A stretch of 64,000 bases of DNA from Zipacnadum sp036504235. Its GTDB lineage: Bacteria > Armatimonadota > Zipacnadia > Zipacnadales > Zipacnadaceae. The stretch covers positions 225,531 through 289,530 of the forward strand of contig DASXVN010000079.1 in assembly GCA_036504235.1 (NCBI GenBank), read 5' to 3'. The notes under the pieces were generated by a model. That model was not told where the DNA came from, ran no database searches, and saw nothing but the letters and a program-made list of their open reading frames with translations. The position numbers and the translations under genes are program-made. Shown here one piece after another: positions 40,424-48,154 of this stretch (position 1 is its first letter; every line of letters starts with the position of its first letter).

Positions 40424-41584
40424 TTACTTTGGCGGCGGCCCCGGCGGATATCCTGACATTCCCGTGCCCACTGCGGGAAAGGCGTGATAGCGGAAGTCCT
40501 GCTTCGCGGGCGGTGCTTCGCCCGCCAGGGGCACATAGCCGCTGGCGGCGATGACCGCCTGCCCCTCGCGGGTAATCAGCCAGTCCCACAACTGGTAGGC
40601 AAGCCCGTTGGGGTCTAGGTCCTTGCGAATGACCGCATAGACCGGCGCGGTCAGCGGATAGCTGCGATTCCGGATGGTCTCGCCGGAAGGCAGCACGCCG
40701 TTAATGCCCAGCAGTTTGACGTCCGTCCGCCGATACATCACTTCCTCATAGTAGTAGACCGAATAGCCCAGGCTATCCGGGTCGGTGGCCACCTGATCGA
40801 CCAGCATGCCCATGCCGCCCGGCCGCATCTCGTCGGGAACCTTCTTCGGACGCTGGCCGTTCATGACCAGCTTCTCCAGCAATTCCTGGCTGCCCGAGTT
40901 GCGCTCCCGCTGGTAGGCATGCAGGGCATGATCCTCGCCCCCCACCTGTCGCCAGTTGTCCAGCTTGCCGGTGTAGATGTCTCGAATCTGGCTGAGGGTG
41001 AGCCCTGGCACCGAGTTCTGGCTGCTGCAGAGAAAGACGAAAGCGTCCAGGGCGATGGGCCGGGTCAGTAGCTCCACCCCAGCGGTTTTCGCCGCCTTGA
41101 GTTCGTCCGGCGAGGGCTCACGGGCAACGAGGATGAGCTCTCTTTGCTTGCCGATGATCTGCTGGTAGGCCTTGCCGGTACCCTCGAAGCTGCCGTCGGG
41201 CGAAGCTTCGGACTGCACCACCTGCGAGGGCCCAGGCTGTCCCACGGCGGGGGCGGCGGGGAAGATCGTCACCGACGAATCGCGTGACCACCCGCGCTTC
41301 AGCACCCGACACGGCTCCAGCCCTAGGTAGTGGTATTTGAGGTACATGCCGAGCAGTTCGGTAGAAGTGGACCCGCCGACCTCAGGATAAGTAATGTGCT
41401 CGAAGGGCCGGGGCGGCAGCGGGCGCATGTTGGGATAGCCCAGTTGCACTGGCGGGGCGTCGGACGGAGTCGCGTGCCCAGAATACCTATGCCAGAGCGC
41501 GGAGCGCGGAAGGATGATCGCGGCCATGACCAGGACGTCGAGCACCACCAGTATTCCCACAGTGATCAGGACGGCTTTCTTCAT
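40424..41584 (-). CDS. PstS-like periplasmic-binding protein, membrane-anchored, copy A
   Basis: A 386-residue protein with a single N-terminal TM anchor (about 3-25) and a type 2 periplasmic-binding fold of the phosphate-binding (PstS/PBP-like 2) kind. Ligand-loop motifs are YPEVGGSTST (N-lobe), DAFVFLCSSQNSVPGLTLSQIRDIYTGKLDNW and RERNSGSQELLEKLVM, which corresponds to the phosphate-contacting SGT/SGS loop. It has no lipobox and no ABC permease genes follow. Paralogue B lies upstream, with the SRP RNA gene between. Role is uncertain: phosphate or anion sensing is inferred. Confidence 0.75.
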   Translation of the reverse strand: MKKAVLITVGILVVLDVLVMAAIILPRSALWHRYSGHATPSDAPPVQLGYPNMRPLPPRPFEHITYPEVGGSTSTELLGMYLKYHYLGLEPCRVLKRGWSRDSSVTIFPAAPAVGQPGPSQVVQSEASPDGSFEGTGKAYQQIIGKQRELILVAREPSPDELKAAKTAGVELLTRPIALDAFVFLCSSQNSVPGLTLSQIRDIYTGKLDNWRQVGGEDHALHAYQRERNSGSQELLEKLVMNGQRPKKVPDEMRPGGMGMLVDQVATDPDSLGYSVYYYEEVMYRRTDVKLLGINGVLPSGETIRNRSYPLTAPVYAVIRKDLDPNGLAYQLWDWLITREGQAVIAASGYVPLAGEAPPAKQDFRYHAFPAVGTGMSGYPPGPPPK

Positions 41585-41706
41585 CGCCTTCACCCTCCCT
41601 CGGAAGAATGATGGTGCGTTCGCTTTCCATCCCCAGTTACGGCCGTGCACCCCACCTTTGAACAACCACTTACGGGCGTTACCTGAGCAGCCGGCTCGGG
41701 CCCGGC

Positions 41707-41790
41707 GGTCCGCGGCACAGCCGGCGTATTGCCTACCGCTGCTTCCTTCCGGACCTGACGGGGTTCAGCAGCGCCGACTTGCGCGGGACC
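41707..41790 (-). ncRNA. ffs: Signal recognition particle RNA (small bacterial 4.5S type)
   Basis: The minus strand contains the universally conserved Ffh-binding element GTCAGGTCCGGAAGGAAGCA, with the GGAA tetraloop and asymmetric loop of helix 8. Flanking arms pair: GGTCC at the 5' end with GGACC at the 3' end, GTCGGCG with CGCCGGC, and GCTGCTGAACCCC precedes the core. The mature RNA may extend some bases beyond each side. It lies between the two PstS-like genes, on the same strand. Confidence 0.92.
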
Positions 41791-41940
41791 AGACCTTCAA
41801 CGCCACTTACTCAGGGCAGACCCCACAAATGGAGCCCGGGGGCAGGGAGTTCGGCCCGGCTGTAGCGGATTGCCGGTACAGGGTACCGCTAGTCCCCCGC
41901 GTAGCACGGCCGAAACTGAGGATGGAACGGTAGAAAAAGA

Positions 41941-43056
41941 TCACTGCGGCTGCGGTGCGAGTTGGGCCGCACCCTTCGCGCGGTCCGCCTCGCGGCGGCG
42001 CTGCGCGCTGGTCATTGACACATAGCCACTGGCGTCGATGACCATCTGCCCTTCCTCACCGAGCAGCCAGTTGCACAGGCGCTTGGCGGGACTCGCCGCC
42101 GGCGCTCCGGCCCGGATGGCCACGTACACCGGCGCGATCAGGGGATACTCACCGCTCTTGATCGTCTGCTCGTTGGGCGCCACGAGGTTCACGGTGCACA
42201 CCGCCACTTCGGTCTCGTACATCATGTTCTCTTCGTAGTAGAAGACCGTGTAGCCGAGGCCCCACCGATCCTGGAGCAGGGCATAGAAGGGGCCCCGCAT
42301 CGTCTCGCGCACCAGCGGCCCGTAGGCTCCCTCGCCGGGCTTGGCGAGCGGTCCGTGCATCACCAGGGACTCCATGAGTTCCTGGCTGCCGGAGTTCTCC
42401 TCTCGCTGGTAGGCGTCAATCCTCTGGCGCGGGCCGCCCAGTTGGCTCCAGTTGGTGACCTGGCCGGAGTAGACCGCCCGGATTTGGTCGAGGGTCAGCG
42501 CGTGCACCGGGTTGTTCCGGTTCACCAGGAAGACGAAGGCATCCAGCGCTACCGGATGCACCTCCAGAGGCACCTTCTGGTCTTGAGCCAGCTTCAACTC
42601 ATCGGCGGAGGGCTCGCGTGCGACCAGAATCAGGTCCGCCTGGTTCTTTACGAGCGCCTCGTACGCCCCGTGCGTTCCACCGGTTTGGGTAACGTTGCCC
42701 ACATGGGTTTCGGAAAAGGAACCCCCGGACGTGTAATCCTCTCGGGTGTATATCCGGGACCGGTAGCCACTCCAACCGCCAGCCATGAGCAGGCGGACCA
42801 TCTGCTTGCCCGTCACCACGCCGGTGACCATCTTCAGCAGCGGCTCTGCGGAGGTTGACCCGTACAGCCGGGGTAGTTCCGCCGGTGTCAGGCGCAGGCC
42901 CAAAGCGGGTCCCACCCACCACTCCCGCTGGGCGCGATGCTCTGGGCTGGGATGGGAGGGTGTGTAGCGGCGAGGCGCAGTCAACACGGGAAGAAATACG
43001 GCCAGGAGCAGCAACACCATGACGAGGACGACCACGATGCCGACGACCTTGCGCAT
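41941..43056 (-). CDS. PstS-like periplasmic-binding protein, membrane-anchored, copy B
   Basis: A 371-residue paralogue of the protein at 40424-41584. It has an N-terminal anchor (VVGIVVVLVMVLLLLAVFLPVL), then the same landmarks: LYGSTSAEPLL, ILVAREPSADELK, DAFVFLVNRNNPVHALTLDQIRAVYSGQVTNWSQLGG, REENSGSQELMESLVM and a C-terminal NWLLGEEGQMVIDASGYV. The two share the REPS(A/P)DELK motif absent from ordinary PstS. No transporter genes accompany the pair, so a sensing or scavenging role at the membrane is more likely than classical uptake (inference). Confidence 0.75.
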   Translation of the reverse strand: MRKVVGIVVVLVMVLLLLAVFLPVLTAPRRYTPSHPSPEHRAQREWWVGPALGLRLTPAELPRLYGSTSAEPLLKMVTGVVTGKQMVRLLMAGGWSGYRSRIYTREDYTSGGSFSETHVGNVTQTGGTHGAYEALVKNQADLILVAREPSADELKLAQDQKVPLEVHPVALDAFVFLVNRNNPVHALTLDQIRAVYSGQVTNWSQLGGPRQRIDAYQREENSGSQELMESLVMHGPLAKPGEGAYGPLVRETMRGPFYALLQDRWGLGYTVFYYEENMMYETEVAVCTVNLVAPNEQTIKSGEYPLIAPVYVAIRAGAPAASPAKRLCNWLLGEEGQMVIDASGYVSMTSAQRRREADRAKGAAQLAPQPQ

Positions 43057-43105
43057 GAGGTGCTCCTTCGCTAGAACGAGGCTATGTTGAGTGCTGCGAT
43101 AAATA

Positions 43106-43196
43106 TGGCGGAGAGGGTGGGATTCGAACCCACGTGCCGCTTGCGCGACAACACACTTTCCAGGCGTGCACCTTCGGCCAGCTCGGTCACCTCTCC
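43106..43196 (-). tRNA. tRNA-Ser (anticodon GGA)
   Basis: A 91-nt class II tRNA with 7-bp acceptor GGAGAGG/CCTCTCC, discriminator G, encoded CCA, long variable arm and GGTTCGAATCC T-arm. The anticodon loop CTGGAAA gives GGA, reading UCC/UCU. Confidence 0.95.
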
Positions 43197-43300
43197 GCCC
43201 ACCGGAACAGCATCCGGCTTGCAGATCTCTCTTGTCTGGTTAGTTATCAAGTTGCACAGTGCTGCGTGCAACTTGCTAGTTGCACAGCTTTGACGAGGCT

Positions 43301-43666
43301 TTACTCCTCGCCCGTCTGGTAGTCCGTAAACCCCAGGCGGTTGCCGAAGGGATCGTCGAACTCCACCGCCCAGCCGGTCGGGATGCGGATCGGCTCGGCG
43401 ACCAGCTTCACCCCGGCTTCCTGCAGGTGTCGCGCCGCCTCGCGCGCGTCGTCCACCACGAACCACATAGTAGGACGAGCGTGCGGGAAGTGCCGGATGT
43501 CCCGCAGGATCACGGCCGGCTCAGCCACGCCCACGCCGAAGCCGATCATGCCGCGTTCGCTGAAATCAAACTTCACGGACAAGCCCAGCACTTCCCCATA
43601 GAAGGTCCGGGCCGCTTCGAGATCCTCCGTAGGGAGGAAGAAATTGTCGTAGTCCTCAATAAGCAT
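43301..43666 (-). CDS. VOC/glyoxalase-family protein
   Basis: A 121-residue vicinal-oxygen-chelate protein made of two beta-alpha-beta-beta-beta modules: DNFFLPTEDLEAARTFYGEVLGL in the first and VDDAREAARHLQEAGVKL with WAVEFDDPFGNRLGF in the second. The closing Glu in VEFDDPFGN is a metal-ligand candidate, but a first-module His is not obvious, so metal binding and activity are uncertain. It lies between two tRNA-Ser genes on the same strand. Confidence 0.8.
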   Translation of the reverse strand: MLIEDYDNFFLPTEDLEAARTFYGEVLGLSVKFDFSERGMIGFGVGVAEPAVILRDIRHFPHARPTMWFVVDDAREAARHLQEAGVKLVAEPIRIPTGWAVEFDDPFGNRLGFTDYQTGEE

Positions 43667-43751
43667 AGCATGGCGGCAGCCTGCCGTCAGACCTGCCGTG
43701 GAGCCGCCGTTAAGCCTGCCTCTGAGCTTGCCCCTGGGCCTGCCGTCAAAA

Positions 43752-43843
43752 TGGCGGAGAGGGTGGGATTCGAACCCACGAACGGCGCAAACCGTTACAC
43801 GATTTCGAGTCGTGCGCTTTCAACCGTGCTCAGCCACCTCTCC
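43752..43843 (-). tRNA. tRNA-Ser (anticodon CGA)
   Basis: A 92-nt class II tRNA with acceptor GGAGAGG/CCTCTCC, encoded CCA and a long variable arm. Loop CTCGAAA gives anticodon CGA, reading UCG. It is closely related to the tRNA-Ser(GGA) 560 bp away. Confidence 0.95.
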
Positions 43844-43960
43844 GTCAACTGCCCCAAAACCGCTTGAAAAGCGACCTCAGGCCTCAGGGACGGCAGGCTA
43901 TTAGGTTAACATAGAACGCCCGGCGGGTCAAGGCGCTCCCCGCCTGTCGCCGAGCGGGAA

Positions 43961-44527
43961 TCAGCGCCCCAGCAGCACCGCGCGACTGAAGGTGATGCGG
44001 GGCCGCGCCAGCTCCCAGAAGCCCGCCGCCCGCGCCAGTTCCACCGTCCGGGCGAACTGGGTGGCGGTCACATGGAAGGGCGGTTCGGCCAGGAGCAAGC
44101 GCCCCTCCGGCCGCAGCAGCCGGTACACCTGGCCCAGGAAACCCTCGACGTCAGGCGCCTCGTGTACCATATAGAAGGCCAGCGCGAAGTCCACCGGGCC
44201 GGTCACGCCGATCTCGGTCGCCGTGCAGCGCTGGAGCTGGATCCGGTCCGCCAGGCCCGCCTGCGCGGCTTTGTCGCGCACCTGCTCCAGCATCTCCTCC
44301 TGCAGGTCCACCGCGATCACGCGGCCCGTGTCGCCCACCAGACGCGCCAGGGGGAGGGTGAACCAGCCCGGGCCGCAGCCCAGGTCCACGACCGTATCTC
44401 CCGGCCCCGCCAGGCCGGCCAGCATCCTCTCGGGGTTGTGGACCAGCCTGCGCAGGGAGTTAACGAGCAGGCCCGCGTGCTGTGCAGAGCACACGCGCCC
44501 GCCGCCGGGTTCGGTTGCTTTGGTCAT
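43961..44527 (-). CDS. Class I SAM-dependent methyltransferase
   Basis: A 188-residue Rossmann-fold methyltransferase. Motif I is VVDLGCGPGWFTLPLA, the acidic end of strand 2 is VIAVDLQEEML, and VDFALAFYMVHEAPD and LLRPEGRLLLAEPPFHV follow as motifs IV-VI. It resembles UbiE/arsenite-type methyltransferases but lacks a substrate domain. ATG 44527 is preceded by AGGGGA; the reading frame stays open far upstream but there it is antisense to ilvC and not domain-supported. Substrate is unknown. Confidence 0.85.
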   Translation of the reverse strand: MTKATEPGGGRVCSAQHAGLLVNSLRRLVHNPERMLAGLAGPGDTVVDLGCGPGWFTLPLARLVGDTGRVIAVDLQEEMLEQVRDKAAQAGLADRIQLQRCTATEIGVTGPVDFALAFYMVHEAPDVEGFLGQVYRLLRPEGRLLLAEPPFHVTATQFARTVELARAAGFWELARPRITFSRAVLLGR

Positions 44528-44626
44528 GGTGTGTCCCCTTTCACCAACGTGGTCGGTCGGCAAGGCCGCCGGCAGACTAACACACAACGCGGGGGCCCTC
44601 AAGCCGCCCCCGCGAGGGCCCCCAGG

Positions 44627-44655
44627 TTGACAAGGCTCCGGCGCAGGTTTACAGT
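44627..44655 (+). promoter_or_regulatory. Promoter (TTGACA-N17-TACAGT) of ilvC
   Basis: A perfect -35 TTGACA (44627-44632) is followed by -10 TACAGT (44650-44655) at 17 bp. The start site near 44662 leaves a ~105-nt leader. Confidence 0.75.
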
Positions 44656-44661
44656 AAACCT
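44645..44661. promoter_or_regulatory. Palindromic operator candidate over the ilvC -10 box
   Basis: AGGTTTAC (44645-44652) and GTAAACCT (44654-44661) are perfect 8-bp inverted arms with a 1-bp spacer, covering the whole -10 element. A repressor bound here would exclude RNA polymerase. Confidence 0.6.
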
Positions 44662-44767
44662 TCAAGCGGGGCGCGGATGCCGCTCCCCCAGTGTCTATCC
44701 CGGCTCGGAGTGAGCCGACCTCATATCGCGGTGAAAAGCCGCGCAACGACGAAGGGAGTCTTACCAG

Positions 44768-45766
44768 ATGGCTAAGATGTATTATGACGGCGACGCGGAT
44801 ATGTCCCTCCTGGAGGGCAAGAAGGTCGCAATTATCGGCTATGGGATCCAGGGTGGAGCCCAGAGCCAGTGCCTGCGGGACAGTGGCGTCGAGGTTATTA
44901 TCGCCGAGCCCCCGGGAACCGTCAACTACGACCGCGCGGTCGCTGACGGCTGGAAGATCTGGGACACCGCCGAGGCCGCCAAGGCCGCCGATTTCATCCA
45001 GGTTCTGACCCAGGATCACGTGCAGGCCCAGGTCTACAAGGAAGCCATCGCGCCGAACCTGGCCGAGGGCAACGGCCTGATCTTCAGCCACGGTTTCAAC
45101 ATCCATTTTAACCAGATCATCCCGCCGTCGACCGTGGACGTCTTCATGGTCGCCCCCAAGGGCCCCGGGGCCCTGGTGCGCGAGATGTACCTTAAGGAAG
45201 TCGGCGTGCCCTCCCTGATCGCCGTCTACCAGGACTACACCGGCAAGGCCAAGGACTACGCGCTGGCCTACGCCAAGGCCCTCCGCGCCACCCGCGCCGG
45301 CGTGGTCGAGACCACCTTCAGCGAGGAGACCGAGACTGACCTGTTCGGCGAGCAAGTAGTGCTCTGCGGCGGCGTCAGCGAGCTGATCCAGGCCGGGTTC
45401 GACACCCTGGTCGAGGCCGGCTACCAGCCGGAGATCGCCTACTTCGAGGTGCTCCACGAGCTCAAGCTGATTGTGGACCTCATCTGGAAGGGCGGTATCC
45501 AGGGGATGCGCAAGGGCGTGTCCGGTACCGCCGCCTACGGCGACCTCACCCGCGGGCCCCGTCTGATCACCGACGAAACCCGCGAGGAGATGTGGGCGAT
45601 TCTCGAGGAGATCCAGAACGGCGAGTTCGCCAAGGAGTGGCTGCTGGAGAACACGGTAGGCCGCCCGGTCTTCAATGCTCTGATGAGAAACGGCGAGGAG
45701 AGCCTGCTCCAGGAAGTCGGCGAGGAACTCCGCGGCATGATGCCCTGGCTCAAGGACGCCGTCTAG
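44768..45766 (+). CDS. ilvC: Ketol-acid reductoisomerase (class I)
   Basis: A 332-residue enzyme of valine/isoleucine synthesis that rearranges and reduces acetolactate with NAD(P)H and Mg2+. The Rossmann motif is GYGIQGGA (24-31). Catalytic residues align with known enzymes: H108 in FSHGFNIHF, D191 and E195 in DLFGEQVV, E227 and E231 in EVLHELKL, S252 in VSGTAAYGD. The cofactor loop after strand 2 reads AEPPGTVNYD, lacking the Arg and first Ser typical of NADPH enzymes, so NADH use is possible. The other ilv/leu genes are not adjacent. Confidence 0.95.
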   Translation: MAKMYYDGDADMSLLEGKKVAIIGYGIQGGAQSQCLRDSGVEVIIAEPPGTVNYDRAVADGWKIWDTAEAAKAADFIQVLTQDHVQAQVYKEAIAPNLAEGNGLIFSHGFNIHFNQIIPPSTVDVFMVAPKGPGALVREMYLKEVGVPSLIAVYQDYTGKAKDYALAYAKALRATRAGVVETTFSEETETDLFGEQVVLCGGVSELIQAGFDTLVEAGYQPEIAYFEVLHELKLIVDLIWKGGIQGMRKGVSGTAAYGDLTRGPRLITDETREEMWAILEEIQNGEFAKEWLLENTVGRPVFNALMRNGEESLLQEVGEELRGMMPWLKDAV

Positions 45767-45789
45767 GCCGGTCGTAACCGCAACCTACA

Positions 45790-45821
45790 GGGGCGGGCCT
45801 CGGCTCGCCCCTTTCCCTTTT
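45790..45821 (+). terminator. Rho-independent terminator of ilvC
   Basis: GGGGCGGGCC (45790-45799) pairs with GGCTCGCCCC (45802-45811; one G-T pair), followed by TTTCCCTTTT. Confidence 0.8.
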
Positions 45822-45838
45822 CCGCGATCGCCAGCCCC

Positions 45839-45867
45839 TTGCCCTCCCGGGGAGCATGTGGTAAAAT
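45839..45867 (+). promoter_or_regulatory. Promoter (TTGCCC-N17-TAAAAT) of the tRNA cluster
   Basis: The -35 TTGCCC is at 45839-45844 and the -10 TAAAAT at 45862-45867, preceded by TGTGG. Initiation near 45874 is just before the first tRNA. Confidence 0.7.
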
Positions 45868-45879
45868 CCATTGTCTGAC

Positions 45880-45971
45880 GGAGAGGTGGCCGAGCGGCTG
45901 AAGGCGATCGCCTGCTAAGCGATTATGGGGCACAAACTCCATCCCGGGTTCGAATCCCGGCCTCTCCGCCA
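45880..45971 (+). tRNA. tRNA-Ser (anticodon GCT)
   Basis: A 92-nt class II tRNA with acceptor GGAGAGG/CCTCTCC, G discriminator, encoded CCA and a long variable arm. Loop CTGCTAA gives GCT, reading AGC/AGU. Confidence 0.95.
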
Positions 45972-45997
45972 TTTGACAGCAGGTGTCACCAAACCGC

Positions 45998-46073
45998 GCA
46001 TCCGTAGCTCAGTGGATAGAGCACCGGCCTCCGGAGCCGGGTGTCGGGCGTTCGAATCGCCCCGGGTGCGCCA
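45998..46073 (+). tRNA. tRNA-Arg (anticodon CCG)
   Basis: A 76-nt tRNA with acceptor GCATCCG/CGGGTGC (G-T pair), anticodon stem CCGGC/GCCGG, loop CTCCGGA and encoded CCA. It reads CGG. Confidence 0.93.
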
Positions 46074-46154
46074 AACTTACTAACTAGTGTTTTGCAGCAG
46101 CGGTTCTCGGTGGTGATCACGCCGAGGTAGACTGCTGCGCCATTTCGGAAGAGC

Positions 46155-46230
46155 GCGCTCGTAGCTCAGTGGATAGAGCACCGGCCTGCGGAGCCGGGGG
46201 TCGGGCGTTCAAGTCGCCCCGAGCGCGCCA
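46155..46230 (+). tRNA. tRNA-Arg (anticodon GCG)
   Basis: A 76-nt tRNA with acceptor GCGCTCG/CGAGCGC, anticodon stem CCGGC/GCCGG and encoded CCA. Loop CTGCGGA gives GCG, reading CGC/CGU. This is unusual: most bacteria read these codons with ACG edited to ICG. The body is very similar to the neighbouring tRNA-Arg(CCG), suggesting tandem duplication and an anticodon change. Confidence 0.9.
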
Positions 46231-46290
46231 TCCACCCTTGCCGAGCCAGTACCGCAACTGGCTCGACCCCTCTCGGCTCTGACCCCACGC

Positions 46291-46366
46291 GCCCGCGTAG
46301 CTCAGAGGATAGAGCAAGAACCTCCTAAGTTCTAGGTCGCCCGTTCGAGTCGGGCCGCGGGCGCCA
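46291..46366 (+). tRNA. tRNA-Arg (anticodon CCT)
   Basis: A 76-nt tRNA with acceptor GCCCGCG/CGCGGGC, anticodon stem AGAAC/GTTCT, loop CTCCTAA and encoded CCA. It reads AGG. It is the last of four clustered tRNAs. Confidence 0.93.
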
Positions 46367-46400
46367 GTCTCTCGCCCGCCTCCTCGTCTGCCTTTTCCCC

Positions 46401-46457
46401 AAGCCCCTCCCGTTTCGGGAGGGGTGCCCGAGGTCTCCCGAGGGTGGGGTGGGCCGG
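46401..46457. repeat. Dispersed repeat, CCCGAGGTCTCCCGAGGG family, copy 1
   Basis: The hairpin CCCCTCCCgtttcGGGAGGGG is followed by TGCCCGAGGTCTCCCGAGGG and GGGGTGGGCC. Longer copies are at 47519-47603 and 58009-58092. Confidence 0.65.
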
Positions 46458-46581
46458 CCGTTCACCTCCTCCCCTCCGGCAGGTGACGTCCGCCTTCTCC
46501 GTGAACTACCCCTCACCACCAACCGGGGCATGACTCCCGCCTCGCTCTCCCGCGGATTTCGGTTCACGAAAGGCATCACGC

Positions 46582-47481
46582 ATGAGGACTTCCGTGTTCA
46601 CCTCCCTCGCCCTGGGCGCCGCCCTGCTCCTTGCCGTGCCCTTCGTCCAGGCCGAGACCGCCGCCGCCCCGCCCCCGATGGTAGTCGTCCGGGAGGACAA
46701 CCTCTGGATGCTGGACGGCAACGGGGAGAACCCCCAGCGACTGACCACCAGCGGCGATTGCTCCTCGCCCACCTGCTCTCCCGAGGGGAGCCGGATCGCC
46801 TACGTGCGGGGCACCGATTACCGCCAGCGCAGCCTGTGGGTTCTGGATGTCGCGAAGGGCACGGCCACGCAGTTGGTCGGCGCCGTTTCCGGCTACAGCT
46901 ACCCCCGCTGGTCGCCAGACGGCAAGTCGGTGGCCTACTTCTGGATAGACGATATCAACCGGTCCACGGTAGACTACGACTACTTCCAGCTCGTCCGGTT
47001 CGACGTGGCCTCCCAGGCCGTGAAGATCCTGGCGAAGGACCTTATCGGTCCCCTCGGCCTGGCCTGGGCCCCGGACTCCTCCGCCCTGGCCTACTCCACG
47101 GGATACGCGGGCAAGTCGCGCCTCGCCTTGATCTCCGCCACCGACGGGGAAGTCGCCGTCCCCGAGTTGGCCTCTCTGGACCGTGATCAGGAGCAAGCCG
47201 AGATCAGTGGCGTCAACTGGCTGCCCACCGGGGAGATCGTCTACGTCACCGACCTCCCCGCCGCCGAGGACACCCGGCAGATCAAGGTCTACCAGGCGAA
47301 TCTGGAGGGCGAAGTGAAGACCCTATACGAGAATCACGCCGCCACCACTGACTGGCAGTGGTCGCTGGGCGCGGACTCGCGGGGGCGCCTGCTCCTCTGC
47401 TGGCAATCTAGCCTGTGGCTGGTGCAGGAGGGAAAGGCGATTCGACTGGCGGAGAACGCAACGGAGGTGGGCTGTCGCTAG
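46582..47481 (+). CDS. Exported TolB-like PD40 beta-propeller protein
   Basis: A 299-residue exported protein with a signal peptide (LGAALLLAVPFVQAETA). It contains several PD40/TolB-type blades: NLWMLDGNGENPQRLT, SPTCSPEGSRIAYVRG, YPRWSPDGKSVAYFW and GLAWAPDSSALAYST. Such propellers bind proteins or ligands in the periplasm; no enzymatic motif is present. It stands alone between the tRNA cluster and a repeat-rich gap, so it is not part of a tol-pal locus. Function is unknown. Confidence 0.8.
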   Translation: MRTSVFTSLALGAALLLAVPFVQAETAAAPPPMVVVREDNLWMLDGNGENPQRLTTSGDCSSPTCSPEGSRIAYVRGTDYRQRSLWVLDVAKGTATQLVGAVSGYSYPRWSPDGKSVAYFWIDDINRSTVDYDYFQLVRFDVASQAVKILAKDLIGPLGLAWAPDSSALAYSTGYAGKSRLALISATDGEVAVPELASLDRDQEQAEISGVNWLPTGEIVYVTDLPAAEDTRQIKVYQANLEGEVKTLYENHAATTDWQWSLGADSRGRLLLCWQSSLWLVQEGKAIRLAENATEVGCR

Positions 47482-47518
47482 GCCTGCCTCCCGGCTGCCG
47501 TTACGCCCGCCTTTCCCC

Positions 47519-47603
47519 AAGCCCCTCCCGTTTCGGGAGGGCTTGCCCGCCGAAGCTTTCAGCGCAGGCGGGTGCCCGAGGTCTCCCGAGGGCGGGGTGG
47601 GCC
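47519..47603. repeat. Dispersed repeat, CCCGAGGTCTCCCGAGGG family, copy 2
   Basis: This copy also carries an internal GCCCGCCGAAGC..GCAGGCGGGTGC palindrome missing from copy 1. The remaining gap 47482-47723 shows no gene. Confidence 0.65.
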
Positions 47604-47723
47604 GCCGTTCACCTGCCCCCCGGAACTCCCCCAACCCCACGCCTCAGCCTCTTGCTGCCCTCTCCCGCGAAGATTTGCCTCTCCGGGGGAATCCCCGCGG
47701 CGCAGGGACAGTCTATACCTTCG

Positions 47724-48044
47724 CTATCGCCACCAGCGGCGCAGCAGCCGGCCCAGCCCATACCCGGCGGCCAGGAAGCCGGCCACATCCGCGGCCAACA
47801 CCCCGGGGCGGTACAGGCCCACGTAGTGGGTCACCGGGTCGATCCGCACCGTCCAGGAGAAAGCTAACCAGGCGCACCCGACCAGCGGCCCGAGCAGGCC
47901 CAGCAGCAACCCGCGTCGCGTCCAGCGGCGGTCCCGGCGGAGCCGGGCGGCCAGCGCGCCCAGGGCCAGTCCCAGCGGCAGACCGGCGCCGGTGAGCACC
48001 CATACCACCGCGCTAAATTGGTCCAGCGTCACCGTCTGATACAC
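47724..48044 (-). CDS. Small membrane protein, unknown function
   Basis: A 106-residue protein with three hydrophobic helices (about 13-33, 44-64 and 80-100) separated by Arg-rich loops (RLRRDRRWTRR), giving a positive-inside pattern. No family is recognised. The start is GTG 48044 with GGAGGG ~8 bp upstream. It is divergent from the lipoprotein gene at 48155. Confidence 0.5.
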   Translation of the reverse strand: MYQTVTLDQFSAVVWVLTGAGLPLGLALGALAARLRRDRRWTRRGLLLGLLGPLVGCAWLAFSWTVRIDPVTHYVGLYRPGVLAADVAGFLAAGYGLGRLLRRWWR

Positions 48045-48154
48045 AGTCCAGGCCCTCCGGGGCCACTAGCGAATTCACCGCCGGGGGACAGGGGACCTGC
48101 CCGCCGGGTAGCGTTCCACTCGTCACCTTGGTTCTAGGCCGGGAGGTCTTTTCG

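Noticed and set aside
44662..44767. T-box or leader-peptide attenuator before ilvC
   Set aside because: No specifier loop, T-box sequence or run of Val/Leu/Ile codons was found.
44528..45457. N-terminal extension of the methyltransferase frame to ~498 residues
   Set aside because: The extension is antisense to ilvC and its promoter; the methyltransferase domain starts after ATG 44527 with a good ribosome-binding site.
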